DNA from: Crocinitomicaceae bacterium
Lineage (GTDB): Bacteria; Bacteroidota; Bacteroidia; Flavobacteriales_D; Crocinitomicaceae
Direction of reading: 5' to 3'
NCBI GenBank assembly: GCA_017984635.1
Contig: JAGNZC010000005.1
Span: forward strand, 40,988 to 104,987
DNA: 64,000 nucleotides
A model generated the notes under the pieces. It did no database searches, was not told where the DNA came from, and was given only the letters and a program-made list of their open reading frames with translations. The translations under genes were made by a program, and so were the position numbers. Positions 19,871 to 27,340 of this stretch are shown piece after piece. Numbering within the stretch: position 1 is the first letter of the stretch; each line of letters begins with the position of its first letter.

Positions 19871-20848
19871 TTATTTCAACCCTTTCAATAGTTCAATTAA
19901 CGCAGGATCGGAAGGTCTCGGTGCGTTGGCATTCAAAACCAAGCCATTGGGATCAATTAAAATAAAGCGGGGAATACCTTTCACAAAGTAACCAGTTACA
20001 AAATCTGAACTCCAATCTTTATCTGCAAACAATTGCACACCTGTCAAGCCTTTTTCATTTACAAATTCTTTCCATTTATCGTGATCTTTTGCTTTATCCA
20101 CTGAAATACTTACAAATGCAATGTTTGAATCATGAAATGCTTCTTCCACTTTTTTCAAGGATGGGATTTCAGCTTTACAAGGTCCGCACCATGTAGCCCA
20201 AACATCGACATAAATATATTTCCCTTTGAAATCAGCTAATTTAGATAAGCCACCTTTGTAGTTTTCAAAATTAAAATCAGGAGATGGTTTTCCATGTAAT
20301 TCGACTGCTTTCAATAAATTCTCATAGTATGCTACATTTCCTTTCATTCCTGCTTCGTAGCTTTCTAAATATACTTTTTTAAATTGTGCATCGAATTTAC
20401 TTTCAGTCAGATTGTCTTTTACAAATTTCAAGCGTTCACTCATGATTTGTAACATGTCAGCGGGTGCTTTTTCGTTTTCTTCTAATTTGTTATCCGTGAT
20501 AAACTGTTGTTTTACAAAAGTATTCTCTACTGATAAATCTCCTGAAATTGAAAATGTAGCGTCAAAGTTTTTTTCATCCGCTTTTACTTCGATTTTCATA
20601 CCATTACGTAAATAAAGCAGAGCGAAATTTCGTTTTATCGAACAATAGTACATCCCCTCTTCTAAAGAAAAATCAGCTGAGAAAAGTTGTTTGTCATTGA
20701 TTGGAATGTACTTTTTAAATCCTTTGTTGTTTTGAAGTAACATCGAATCACTTGTTCTATTTGTGATCGTTCCTTCAAAAGAAAACATATCTTTTTGCGC
20801 GAATGCAATTCCACTTAAGAAAATGGAAATCAGTACTATTAATCTCAT
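19871..20848 (-). CDS. TlpA-like periplasmic thioredoxin-fold protein
   Basis: 325 residues. A signal peptide (about 1-17, ending IAFAQ) is followed by a beta-rich N-terminal domain (about 20-190) of the DUF4369-like type common in Bacteroidota. The C-terminal thioredoxin domain carries VWATWCGPCKAEIP, the redox CGPC pair, and a cis-proline segment GIPRFILID. It is likely a periplasmic disulfide reductase. It follows the S46 peptidase by 42 nt and is probably co-transcribed with it. Confidence 0.88.
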   Translation of the reverse strand: MRLIVLISIFLSGIAFAQKDMFSFEGTITNRTSDSMLLQNNKGFKKYIPINDKQLFSADFSLEEGMYYCSIKRNFALLYLRNGMKIEVKADEKNFDATFSISGDLSVENTFVKQQFITDNKLEENEKAPADMLQIMSERLKFVKDNLTESKFDAQFKKVYLESYEAGMKGNVAYYENLLKAVELHGKPSPDFNFENYKGGLSKLADFKGKYIYVDVWATWCGPCKAEIPSLKKVEEAFHDSNIAFVSISVDKAKDHDKWKEFVNEKGLTGVQLFADKDWSSDFVTGYFVKGIPRFILIDPNGLVLNANAPRPSDPALIELLKGLK

Positions 20849-20890
20849 ATTATCTTTTTTTGTTAATTTATCTAACTTGAAACGTGCGTA

Positions 20891-23035
20891 TTATTTAGTT
20901 TTCATTAATACCATTTCATCTACTAAATGTTTAGCTCCAGCATATTTATCCATCACCCACATCACGTAGCGAATATCAACCACAACATTTCTGCAACGAT
21001 TTGGATCAAACATGTAATCAGACATGGTGCTTTCCCATGTTCTGTCAAAATTCAAGCCCATTAAATAGCCATTTTCATCTAATACTGGAGAACCTGAATT
21101 CCCGCCAGTTGTGTGATTAGAACCTGTAAAACATACCCATAACTCACCATTTTGAGCATAATCTCCGTAATCTTTCGCTTTATACAATTCAAACATACGT
21201 GGCAACAATTCAAAATCTGGATTTCCAGTGTTGTATTTGGCGATCATTCCAGCTAATGTTGTATGTTCTGTGTATAGCATTCCATCTGTTGGTGCAGAAC
21301 CTTCCAATTTACCGTATGTAATTCTCAATGTGCTATTTGCATCACTCCAATGTTTGTCATTCGGGAACATTTCATAAACTCCGGCAACATATGTTTTCAA
21401 TAAGTCGTTCATTTGAGTGTCAAAATTGGAATATTCTGGAAGAATTTGTTCCGTGAATTCCGTTGCAAAACGATCATACAATTGATAACCAGGATCTTTT
21501 TTCAACTTAGCTAATGATTTAGACTTAAATGATTTCAAGAAAGCTACATAGCGTTCTTTATTCGTTAAAATTGATTTACTGTAAATTTCTTTGTTCAATG
21601 CAGTAATGTTTAGGTTCGAGAAATCAGCAGTTGTTCTCCCCTCTTTCGTTTCTTTCAAGTATAATTCTGTCAATAATTCAAAGATTTTTTGATCGACTGT
21701 TGCATCGTAATTTTTGAAGAAGCCATCTGCTCCTTTGATTAACTTATCTACAGTTGTATTCAAGGTTCCTTTTTCCACCAATTGATTGTAGTTTTTAGAT
21801 AAATCTTTTAATCCACGGGCTAATTTGTACAATTCAGGACCTACAAATAAATATTCAACGCCCATTGAATAGGCAAATTCCCATTTAGATCCATTTGTTG
21901 TTAAGGTATTCATTTGATCAATTACAGCCGCATAATTGGTTTGCCATTCAGGTTTTGAGCGCGCTGCGATTTTGTACTTTTCTTCGCGTTCCAATTTTAT
22001 ACTGTAACCATCTAATATTTTCAATCCATCCACTTGTCCGATCCATTTCTTGTACGCATTCGCGATAGAAGCTTGTTTCGCTGAATATTTAATTCTTACT
22101 TCATCCGAAGAACGCATCGCTGCATCAATAACACTCAACGATTTTTCACGCATTTTAATGCGAGCTGGTCGTTCTTTTTCAACGATAAATTTCAAATAAT
22201 TAGAAACTACATGTTGTTCTGTTTCACCTGGAAAACCATATACCATAGTGAAATCTCCAACTTTACGGTCTTTAAAAGAAATCGGTAAAAAATGAAGAGG
22301 TTTGTAAGGCACATTCGTTGAAGCGAACGCTGCAGGTTTGTTATCTGTACCAGCATAAATTCTAAATACTGAAAAATCACCAGTGTGGCGAGGCCAAACC
22401 CAATTATCCGTGTCGCCACCGAATTTACCAATCGAATTGGGAGGTGTACCAACAAATCGTACATCTTTAAAAACCTCTTTCACGATGATGTAGTAATCGT
22501 TTCCGTAATTAAACGGTTTAATTTCCGCTTCGTAATGTGTGCCTGAAACCGCTGATTTTACTATATTCTCGATGTTTTTAGCAATTTTTGCTGCTCGTTC
22601 TGCTCCTTTTTCATTGATTAATACACCCGCTAAAACAGCAGTTGTCACATTATCAATTCGAACCATACGTGTAGCTGTTAAACCTGCATTAGGTAATTCT
22701 TCTGCTAAATTTTTCGCCCAAAAACCATTTTTAAGGTAATCTTTCTCTAACGATGAATGCGATTGAATTTGAGAATAACCACAGTGGTGATTGGTTAGCA
22801 ATAAACCTTTGTCTGAAACTAATTCTGCCGTACAACCTCCACCAAAATGCATAATGGCATCTTTCAAACTCGAATGGTTGACATCATAAATATCTTTTGC
22901 ACTCAATTTCATTCCTTTGGCTTGCATGTCTGATTCAAAAGCAGCAATTAAAGAAGGAATCAACATTCCCTCTTCTGCCAATAAAACGTTCACTCCAAGG
23001 AATAAATAAACAAGTAATGCACTAATTTTTTTCAT
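20891..23035 (-). CDS. S46 dipeptidyl-peptidase, DPP11-like (Asp/Glu-specific)
   Basis: 714 residues with a signal peptide (about 1-20). Family S46 enzymes are periplasmic serine exopeptidases that release dipeptides for peptide-fed Bacteroidota. The catalytic His is in TNHHCGY (His84), a likely Asp is in HTGDFS (about Asp220), and the Ser is in GNSGSPV (Ser647). Eighteen residues after that serine is Arg665 (NFDRTW), the same offset as Arg673 from Ser655 in Porphyromonas DPP11, which selects acidic P1 residues; DPP7 has Gly there. So DPP11-type specificity is inferred. Confidence 0.92.
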   Translation of the reverse strand: MKKISALLVYLFLGVNVLLAEEGMLIPSLIAAFESDMQAKGMKLSAKDIYDVNHSSLKDAIMHFGGGCTAELVSDKGLLLTNHHCGYSQIQSHSSLEKDYLKNGFWAKNLAEELPNAGLTATRMVRIDNVTTAVLAGVLINEKGAERAAKIAKNIENIVKSAVSGTHYEAEIKPFNYGNDYYIIVKEVFKDVRFVGTPPNSIGKFGGDTDNWVWPRHTGDFSVFRIYAGTDNKPAAFASTNVPYKPLHFLPISFKDRKVGDFTMVYGFPGETEQHVVSNYLKFIVEKERPARIKMREKSLSVIDAAMRSSDEVRIKYSAKQASIANAYKKWIGQVDGLKILDGYSIKLEREEKYKIAARSKPEWQTNYAAVIDQMNTLTTNGSKWEFAYSMGVEYLFVGPELYKLARGLKDLSKNYNQLVEKGTLNTTVDKLIKGADGFFKNYDATVDQKIFELLTELYLKETKEGRTTADFSNLNITALNKEIYSKSILTNKERYVAFLKSFKSKSLAKLKKDPGYQLYDRFATEFTEQILPEYSNFDTQMNDLLKTYVAGVYEMFPNDKHWSDANSTLRITYGKLEGSAPTDGMLYTEHTTLAGMIAKYNTGNPDFELLPRMFELYKAKDYGDYAQNGELWVCFTGSNHTTGGNSGSPVLDENGYLMGLNFDRTWESTMSDYMFDPNRCRNVVVDIRYVMWVMDKYAGAKHLVDEMVLMKTK

Positions 23036-23095
23036 TTGATTCTAATTTGACTTATTATTAAATAAAACGAAAGGATCGTTCGTTTTCATAGCCTC

Positions 23096-23103
23096 CAAAA
23101 ATA
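23096..23103 (-). promoter_or_regulatory. Candidate S46 promoter -7 box
   Basis: The minus strand reads TATTTTTG, fitting TAnnTTTG, 60 nt before the ATG at 23035. No clear -33 element. Confidence 0.5.
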
Positions 23104-23178
23104 AATAAATTTTACGGGATTCACTCTTTTTTATCTTACAGGAATGCACGTTCAAAATAAAAAATGCAATTTTGTAGG

Positions 23179-23829
23179 ATGGAATTATTACAATTAATTT
23201 TTAAGCTAGGAGTTGTCTTTGCCATCTTCAGTTTTATTTGGGGTTTTTTTGAATTGATCGCAAAATTCATGACCAATGGTCGTTCCAAAACAATCGTTGA
23301 AATTTACGTCATTAAAGCATTGAAATATCTGTTTCTTGTTGACGTGACTTTCTTGTTCAGTTTAAATAAAACACAAGAAATCATTGATTTAAACAATTTA
23401 ATTCCTACGATTTTAGTGGTCTTAGTTTACTTTATCGGAAAATTACAAAACAAGCAAAACAATGCAGTGATATTTCAATTAATGCAACAACAAAATCCAA
23501 CACAAAAACACTTTGACTTAAAAGCTGAAATTGCTGTTATTATTATTGCTTTATCGCTGTTTGGTGTTTTCATCTTTTATCCTGAGATTTCAAAAAACCC
23601 TTTGTCGTTGTGGTTTTATGAAAGCATCGTTTCAATTGAGCACACTGCAATCATCGGTTTTATCTTTAAAGTGATTGGATTCTTTTTCTTAGTGAGCTTA
23701 TTGACGAAAATGTTGAATGCTTTAGTCGTAATCTTAACGGGTAAACCATTTATACAAACACGTTCTCGTTTTGTAAAAAAAGATCAAAACTCAGATGATT
23801 TCGATGATTTTGAAGAAATCAATGAATAG
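23179..23829 (+). CDS. Hypothetical integral-membrane protein
   Basis: 216 residues from the ATG at 23179 (MELLQLIF). A second in-frame ATG at 23164 would add MQFCR. I prefer 23179 because TTTG plus 4 nt stands directly before it, the same layout as three other genes here. Hydrophobic segments lie at about 5-30, 45-65, 72-90, 120-145 and 160-185, and the tail is acidic (DDFDDFEE). No family recognised. Its end overlaps the end of convergent coaE by 11 nt. Confidence 0.72.
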   Translation: MELLQLIFKLGVVFAIFSFIWGFFELIAKFMTNGRSKTIVEIYVIKALKYLFLVDVTFLFSLNKTQEIIDLNNLIPTILVVLVYFIGKLQNKQNNAVIFQLMQQQNPTQKHFDLKAEIAVIIIALSLFGVFIFYPEISKNPLSLWFYESIVSIEHTAIIGFIFKVIGFFFLVSLLTKMLNALVVILTGKPFIQTRSRFVKKDQNSDDFDDFEEINE

Positions 23830-24403
23830 TTTTTAACGCTTGAATAAGTGTTTCAATTTGTGGGATTAACAAAGATTCTTCATCATTGATAAGTACAAAA
23901 TCAGCTACATCTTTTTTCGCTGTATCTGTCCATTGTTTTTCCATTCGATCCATTACCTGTTCACGACTGCATTGTTCACGATTCATCACGCGTTTGATTT
24001 TCAATTCATCTGGAGCAGATACCAACACCACTTGATCAAATAATTTGTATGCGCCTGTTTCAATTAAAATCGCTGCTTCGTTGAAGACGATTGTTGTTGA
24101 ATGCTGTTGTATGAAATCATCAAAAAGCACGCGCACTCTTGGGTGGATAATTGCATTCATTTTCAAACGGATTTGATCGTCTGAAAACATTTTAATAGCG
24201 ACATACGTTCGATTCAGTTGGTTGTTTTCGTATGCGTCTTCACCTAATAAGGCAATAAGTTCTCTTCTAATTTCCGGATGTGTATCCACGCATTTTTTTG
24301 CTGCATCATCAGAATAAAACACAGGATAACCCATTGCCTCCAGTATTTTTCCTACTGTACTTTTTCCAGAACCAATTCCGCCAGTTAATCCAACTTTTAA
24401 CAT
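23819..24403 (-). CDS. coaE: Dephospho-CoA kinase
   Basis: 194 residues. It phosphorylates the 3'-OH of dephospho-CoA, the last step of coenzyme A synthesis. The P-loop GLTGGIGSGKST is at the N-terminus, followed by the substrate segment YSDDAAKK and the lid arginines in RVMNREQCSREQVMDRM. Its promoter is divergent from that of the methyltransferase gene, in a 53-nt spacer. Confidence 0.95.
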   Translation of the reverse strand: MLKVGLTGGIGSGKSTVGKILEAMGYPVFYSDDAAKKCVDTHPEIRRELIALLGEDAYENNQLNRTYVAIKMFSDDQIRLKMNAIIHPRVRVLFDDFIQQHSTTIVFNEAAILIETGAYKLFDQVVLVSAPDELKIKRVMNREQCSREQVMDRMEKQWTDTAKKDVADFVLINDEESLLIPQIETLIQALKTIH

Positions 24404-24416
24404 GCCAATCTTTTTT

Positions 24417-24424
24417 CAAAGATA
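24417..24424 (-). promoter_or_regulatory. coaE promoter -7 box
   Basis: The minus strand reads TATCTTTG, fitting TAnnTTTG, 13 nt before the coaE ATG. The identical octamer occurs on the plus strand 20 nt away for the divergent gene. Confidence 0.7.
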
Positions 24425-24444
24425 CAAATGAAAAATCAAAAGTG

Positions 24445-24452
24445 TATCTTTG
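24445..24452 (+). promoter_or_regulatory. Methyltransferase promoter, leaderless geometry
   Basis: TATCTTTG then TAGC then the ATG at 24457. An exact TAnnTTTG box ends 4 nt before the start codon, so transcription should begin at or beside the ATG. Confidence 0.75.
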
Positions 24453-24456
24453 TAGC

Positions 24457-25194
24457 ATGAGTAAAAAAGAATGGTTCGAAGAATGGTTTGATACAAGCTA
24501 CTATCATACGCTTTACAAGCATCGCAATGATGAAGAGGCGGCTCAATTTATAGAACGAATTGTAGCTGAACTTCCATTAAAAACTGGAGAACGTGTTTTA
24601 GACTTAGCTTGTGGTAAAGGACGTCATTCTATTACGCTCAATAAATTAGGATTTAACGTATTAGGAGTTGATCTAGCTGCAAACAGTATTGAAAAAGCAA
24701 AAGTTTTTAAAAATGATACGTTACAATTTGCAGTACATGACATGCGTGAAATCATAGTAAACCAAAAATTTGCTGCCATTTTTAATTTATTTACAAGTTT
24801 TGGCTATTTTGATTCCATTGATGACAATTCAAAAGTAATTCAAGCAATTCACGAAATGTTGAAAGATGAAGGTTTACTTATCATCGATTTTATGAATGCA
24901 ACAAGAGTGATTAATCAATTGGTACTGCAGGAAATACAAACGATCGATGGACTTACGTTTGAAATAACTAGAAATTACGATGGAACGCATATTTTTAAAC
25001 GCATTCAATTCAATGATCAAGGAAAAGCGTTTGATTTTACAGAACGTGTTCAAGCTTTAAAAATAGGAGATTTCACACAGTTACTCGTTAACAATGGCTT
25101 TGAAATTATGCGTACTTTTGGCGACTTTCAATTGAATGATTACCAAGAAAATGATTCTGATCGCTTATTAATAATTGCAAAAAAAATTAAATGA
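24457..25194 (+). CDS. Class I SAM-dependent methyltransferase
   Basis: 245 residues from the ATG at 24457 (MSKKEWFEEWFDT). Longer starts would run back into coaE and past the promoter box. SAM-binding motif I is VLDLACGKGRHS at about 45-56, with the acidic motif GVDLAANSI after it. The start (EWFDTSYYHTLYKHRND) is a conserved opening in Bacteroidota methyltransferases, whose substrate is unknown. The stop overlaps the ZIP start by 4 nt (ATGA), so the two are coupled. Confidence 0.88.
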   Translation: MSKKEWFEEWFDTSYYHTLYKHRNDEEAAQFIERIVAELPLKTGERVLDLACGKGRHSITLNKLGFNVLGVDLAANSIEKAKVFKNDTLQFAVHDMREIIVNQKFAAIFNLFTSFGYFDSIDDNSKVIQAIHEMLKDEGLLIIDFMNATRVINQLVLQEIQTIDGLTFEITRNYDGTHIFKRIQFNDQGKAFDFTERVQALKIGDFTQLLVNNGFEIMRTFGDFQLNDYQENDSDRLLIIAKKIK

Positions 25195-25919
25195 ACGCTA
25201 CCCTTGTATTGATAAGTTTGTTGTTGTCGGTCGTTTTAGGCGGATTTTTTGTGACGTATTTACACAAAACCAACAAAGCACAAATCATAAAGTTATTATT
25301 GGCCTTTAGTGGTGGATTTCTTTTAGCGATTGCATTTACCCATTTCATTCCTGAATTGTACCATGACAGTTCTTCATCCATTGGATTTTACATACTAATT
25401 GGATTTTTAATTCAATTATTAATGGAATTCTTTTCTGGTGGTATTGAGCATGGTCATGTACATGTTCACAAAGGACAAGCAATGCCTTGGGGTTTATTTA
25501 TTTCACTTTCTGTTCATTCCATTATTGAAGGGATTCCTTTAGGAAATCAATTGATTGGACATGAAATCGCACACCATCACGAGCATGGGAATTCATTGTT
25601 ACTTGGGATTTTGTTTCATCAATTACCAGTTGCAATTGCATTAATGACCTTGTTAATCAATACAAAATTATCGTTGTTAAAAGCATGGATTGTCTTGTTA
25701 CTATTCGGCATTATGACGCCACTTGGAGTTGTCATTGGTTTGTTAACGATTCCGGGTGCTTTTGGATTGGATTATCCAATTGTTCTAGCCATTGTCGTTG
25801 GAATGTTCTTGCATATTTCCACAACCATCATTTTTGAAACATCTGAAAATCATAAGTTTAACCTTTTGAAATTAGTTTCTATTTTTATTGGGTGTTCGTT
25901 AGCGTTTTTGATGAATTGA
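25191..25919 (+). CDS. ZIP-family divalent metal transporter
   Basis: 242 residues, about eight membrane helices. ZIP proteins carry Zn2+ or related ions into the cytoplasm. Metal-site motifs sit in helix 4 (HSIIEGIPLGNQ) and helix 5 (HQLPVAIAL), and between helices 3 and 4 there is a His-rich loop (HGHVHVHK). A second His cluster (HEIAHHHEHG) is also present. It is the second gene of a two-gene unit with the methyltransferase. Confidence 0.92.
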   Translation: MNATLVLISLLLSVVLGGFFVTYLHKTNKAQIIKLLLAFSGGFLLAIAFTHFIPELYHDSSSSIGFYILIGFLIQLLMEFFSGGIEHGHVHVHKGQAMPWGLFISLSVHSIIEGIPLGNQLIGHEIAHHHEHGNSLLLGILFHQLPVAIALMTLLINTKLSLLKAWIVLLLFGIMTPLGVVIGLLTIPGAFGLDYPIVLAIVVGMFLHISTTIIFETSENHKFNLLKLVSIFIGCSLAFLMN

Positions 25920-26255
25920 TTTTGAGGCATTAGTCGTAAGTTAATTAGGCATTAGTTTTTTAAATTTCAATAGAATAACGATCTTGTCGTTAAGTCCTTA
26001 AATCTTAACATCCTTCTATCATTAAAAGTGTTGAGTTGAAAGTTATGAGTTTTTAATCAAGATTTCAACAGAATTACGATCTAGTAAAAAAGTGTTGAGT
26101 TTTGGGTGTTAGGTTTTTAGTAAGGATCTCAACAGAATAAACATCTAGTCTTTTATCCTACTATCATTAATAGTTTTGAGTTTTGAATTAAAATTTCAAC
26201 AGAATTACGATTACGTCTTGTAGTCCTAATATCCTGCCTCTTAAAGTCCTAAAGT
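25920..26255. repeat. Gene-free spacer with four degenerate repeat copies
   Basis: No open frame or RNA gene is evident. A 21-bp unit close to ATTTCAACAGAATTACGATCT recurs at 25963-25983, 26062-26082, 26126-26146 and 26193-26213, each diverged by a few bases. Related phrases recur around them (GTTTTGAG-like, CTATCATTAA, AGTCCTTA). 25992-26011 is identical to 43546-43565 in another spacer. It reads like a decayed stack of duplicated intergenic elements at the edge of the polysaccharide cluster. Confidence 0.75.
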
Positions 26256-26843
26256 CTATCTAATAATTCTTCTAAAAGTTGCCCATATAATCTTTAAGTC
26301 TTGAAAAACAGTTGGATTTTCACTGTACTTTTTATTCAACAAGATTTTGGCTGGCATAATTTCTTCTATGTATGTTTTTTGAGGATCTGACGAGCGACCT
26401 AACAGTTCATTTTCTTCAAAATATTCCAATGAAGCAAGATCTGTAATTCCTGGACGAACAGTTAATATTTCTCGTTGTTCAACGGTATATAGGTCAACGT
26501 ATTCTTTTACTTCAGGACGCGGACCAACAACACTCATTTCACCTTTCAATACGTTTAAAAACTGAGGAAATTCATCTAATTTGAATTTTCGTAAAAAGAA
26601 ACCAATTTTAGTGATACGTGGATCGCGCATTCCAACTGTGAGCTGCCCCATAGAATCGGCATTTTTACGCATTGTTCGAAATTTATAAATTCGAAATTCT
26701 TTTCCAAAACGCCCGACACGTTTTTGGCGGTAAAAAACTCCTCCTTTTGATTCAACAACAATGAATAGAGAGATCAGGATACCAATTGGTAAAAAAAACA
26801 ATAAAATGATACAACTGAAAACTATGTCAAGAATTCTTTTCAT
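26256..26843 (-). CDS. Phosphoglycosyl transferase initiating glycan synthesis (PglC/WcaJ-type)
   Basis: 195 residues, the minimal monotopic form like PglC. It transfers a sugar phosphate from a UDP-sugar to undecaprenyl phosphate, the first step of building a lipid-linked glycan. One N-terminal re-entrant helix (about 5-28) precedes YRQKRVGRFGKEF and YKFRTMRKNAD, the catalytic Asp-Glu in KLDEFPQFLNVL, and the family motif VVGPRPE. It is last in the minus-strand polysaccharide cluster, downstream of the aminotransferase and four-helix-bundle genes. Confidence 0.93.
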   Translation of the reverse strand: MKRILDIVFSCIILLFFLPIGILISLFIVVESKGGVFYRQKRVGRFGKEFRIYKFRTMRKNADSMGQLTVGMRDPRITKIGFFLRKFKLDEFPQFLNVLKGEMSVVGPRPEVKEYVDLYTVEQREILTVRPGITDLASLEYFEENELLGRSSDPQKTYIEEIMPAKILLNKKYSENPTVFQDLKIIWATFRRIIR

Positions 26844-26850
26844 TTGTTAA

Positions 26851-26900
26851 AATGAAGGAATGAAAGAATGAAGAAAAGAAGGAATGAATGAATTCATTTT
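26851..26900. repeat. Short-period repeat tract (GGAATGAA-like)
   Basis: An imperfect run of AATGAAGGAATGAAAGAATG-type units lies between the phosphoglycosyl transferase and the four-helix-bundle gene. The reverse complement of a very similar tract occurs at 43488-43518. Confidence 0.7.
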
Positions 26901-26916
26901 ATATAAAAATTAATTA

Positions 26917-27270
26917 TTAGCGATTTGCCTTTGATGCTTTTAATATACTTGTCAAAATTACGATTAATTCACCACATTCATTTGTTAGTTCTTTTAAAAT
27001 TGGAGCTGTATAAATATCTGAAGCATGAATCAATCTTAACCAATATTTTGCTTCTTTAGCTTCTTTTAAAGATATTTGAAGTTTAGCAATAAACTCTGCT
27101 TTTGAAATTGCGCCTTGAGACTCTTCAATATTCGCACCTATACTTGTTCCACTTTTTAATAGTTGTCGCGATATAACAAATTCTTTTTTTTCATTCTGCA
27201 TTTGAAATGAAAATTTTACGATTTTAACTGCAAAATCAAAGCTCTTAGAAACAATTATATTCTCTTTCAT
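26917..27270 (-). CDS. Four-helix-bundle protein, S23/IVP family
   Basis: 117 residues. The sequence KSFDFAVKIVKFSF, then RQLLKSGTSIGANIEES and KLQISLKEAKEAKYWL, is the signature of the small bacterial S23-like four-helix-bundle proteins (TIGR02436 type), first seen inside 23S rRNA intervening sequences. Its role is unknown. No 23S rRNA gene or reverse transcriptase lies nearby. It is flanked on both sides by short repeats (26851-26900 and 27286-27340) inside the polysaccharide cluster, which suggests insertion as a small mobile or selfish cassette. Confidence 0.9.
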   Translation of the reverse strand: MKENIIVSKSFDFAVKIVKFSFQMQNEKKEFVISRQLLKSGTSIGANIEESQGAISKAEFIAKLQISLKEAKEAKYWLRLIHASDIYTAPILKELTNECGELIVILTSILKASKANR

Positions 27271-27285
27271 TGTCTATACTGAAAA

Positions 27286-27340
27286 CTTAATTCCTTAATT
27301 CCTTAATTCCTTAATTCCTTAATTCCTTAATTCCTTAATT
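27286..27340. repeat. 8-bp tandem repeat, about seven copies
   Basis: CTTAATTC is repeated head to tail six full times plus seven bases. It runs from 15 nt upstream of the four-helix-bundle start into the last codons and the stop of the DegT gene (stop at 27335-27337). Copy-number change would alter the spacer and the extreme C-terminus of the aminotransferase. Confidence 0.95.

Noticed and set aside
26917..27270. Four-helix-bundle gene as the Avd protein of a diversity-generating retroelement
   Set aside because: Avd is also a four-helix bundle, but no reverse transcriptase, template repeat or variable repeat is present, and the sequence reads as the S23/IVP type.
27286..27340. Possible CRISPR-like array
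   Set aside because: The 8-bp units are directly adjacent with no unique spacers, and there are no cas genes in the window.
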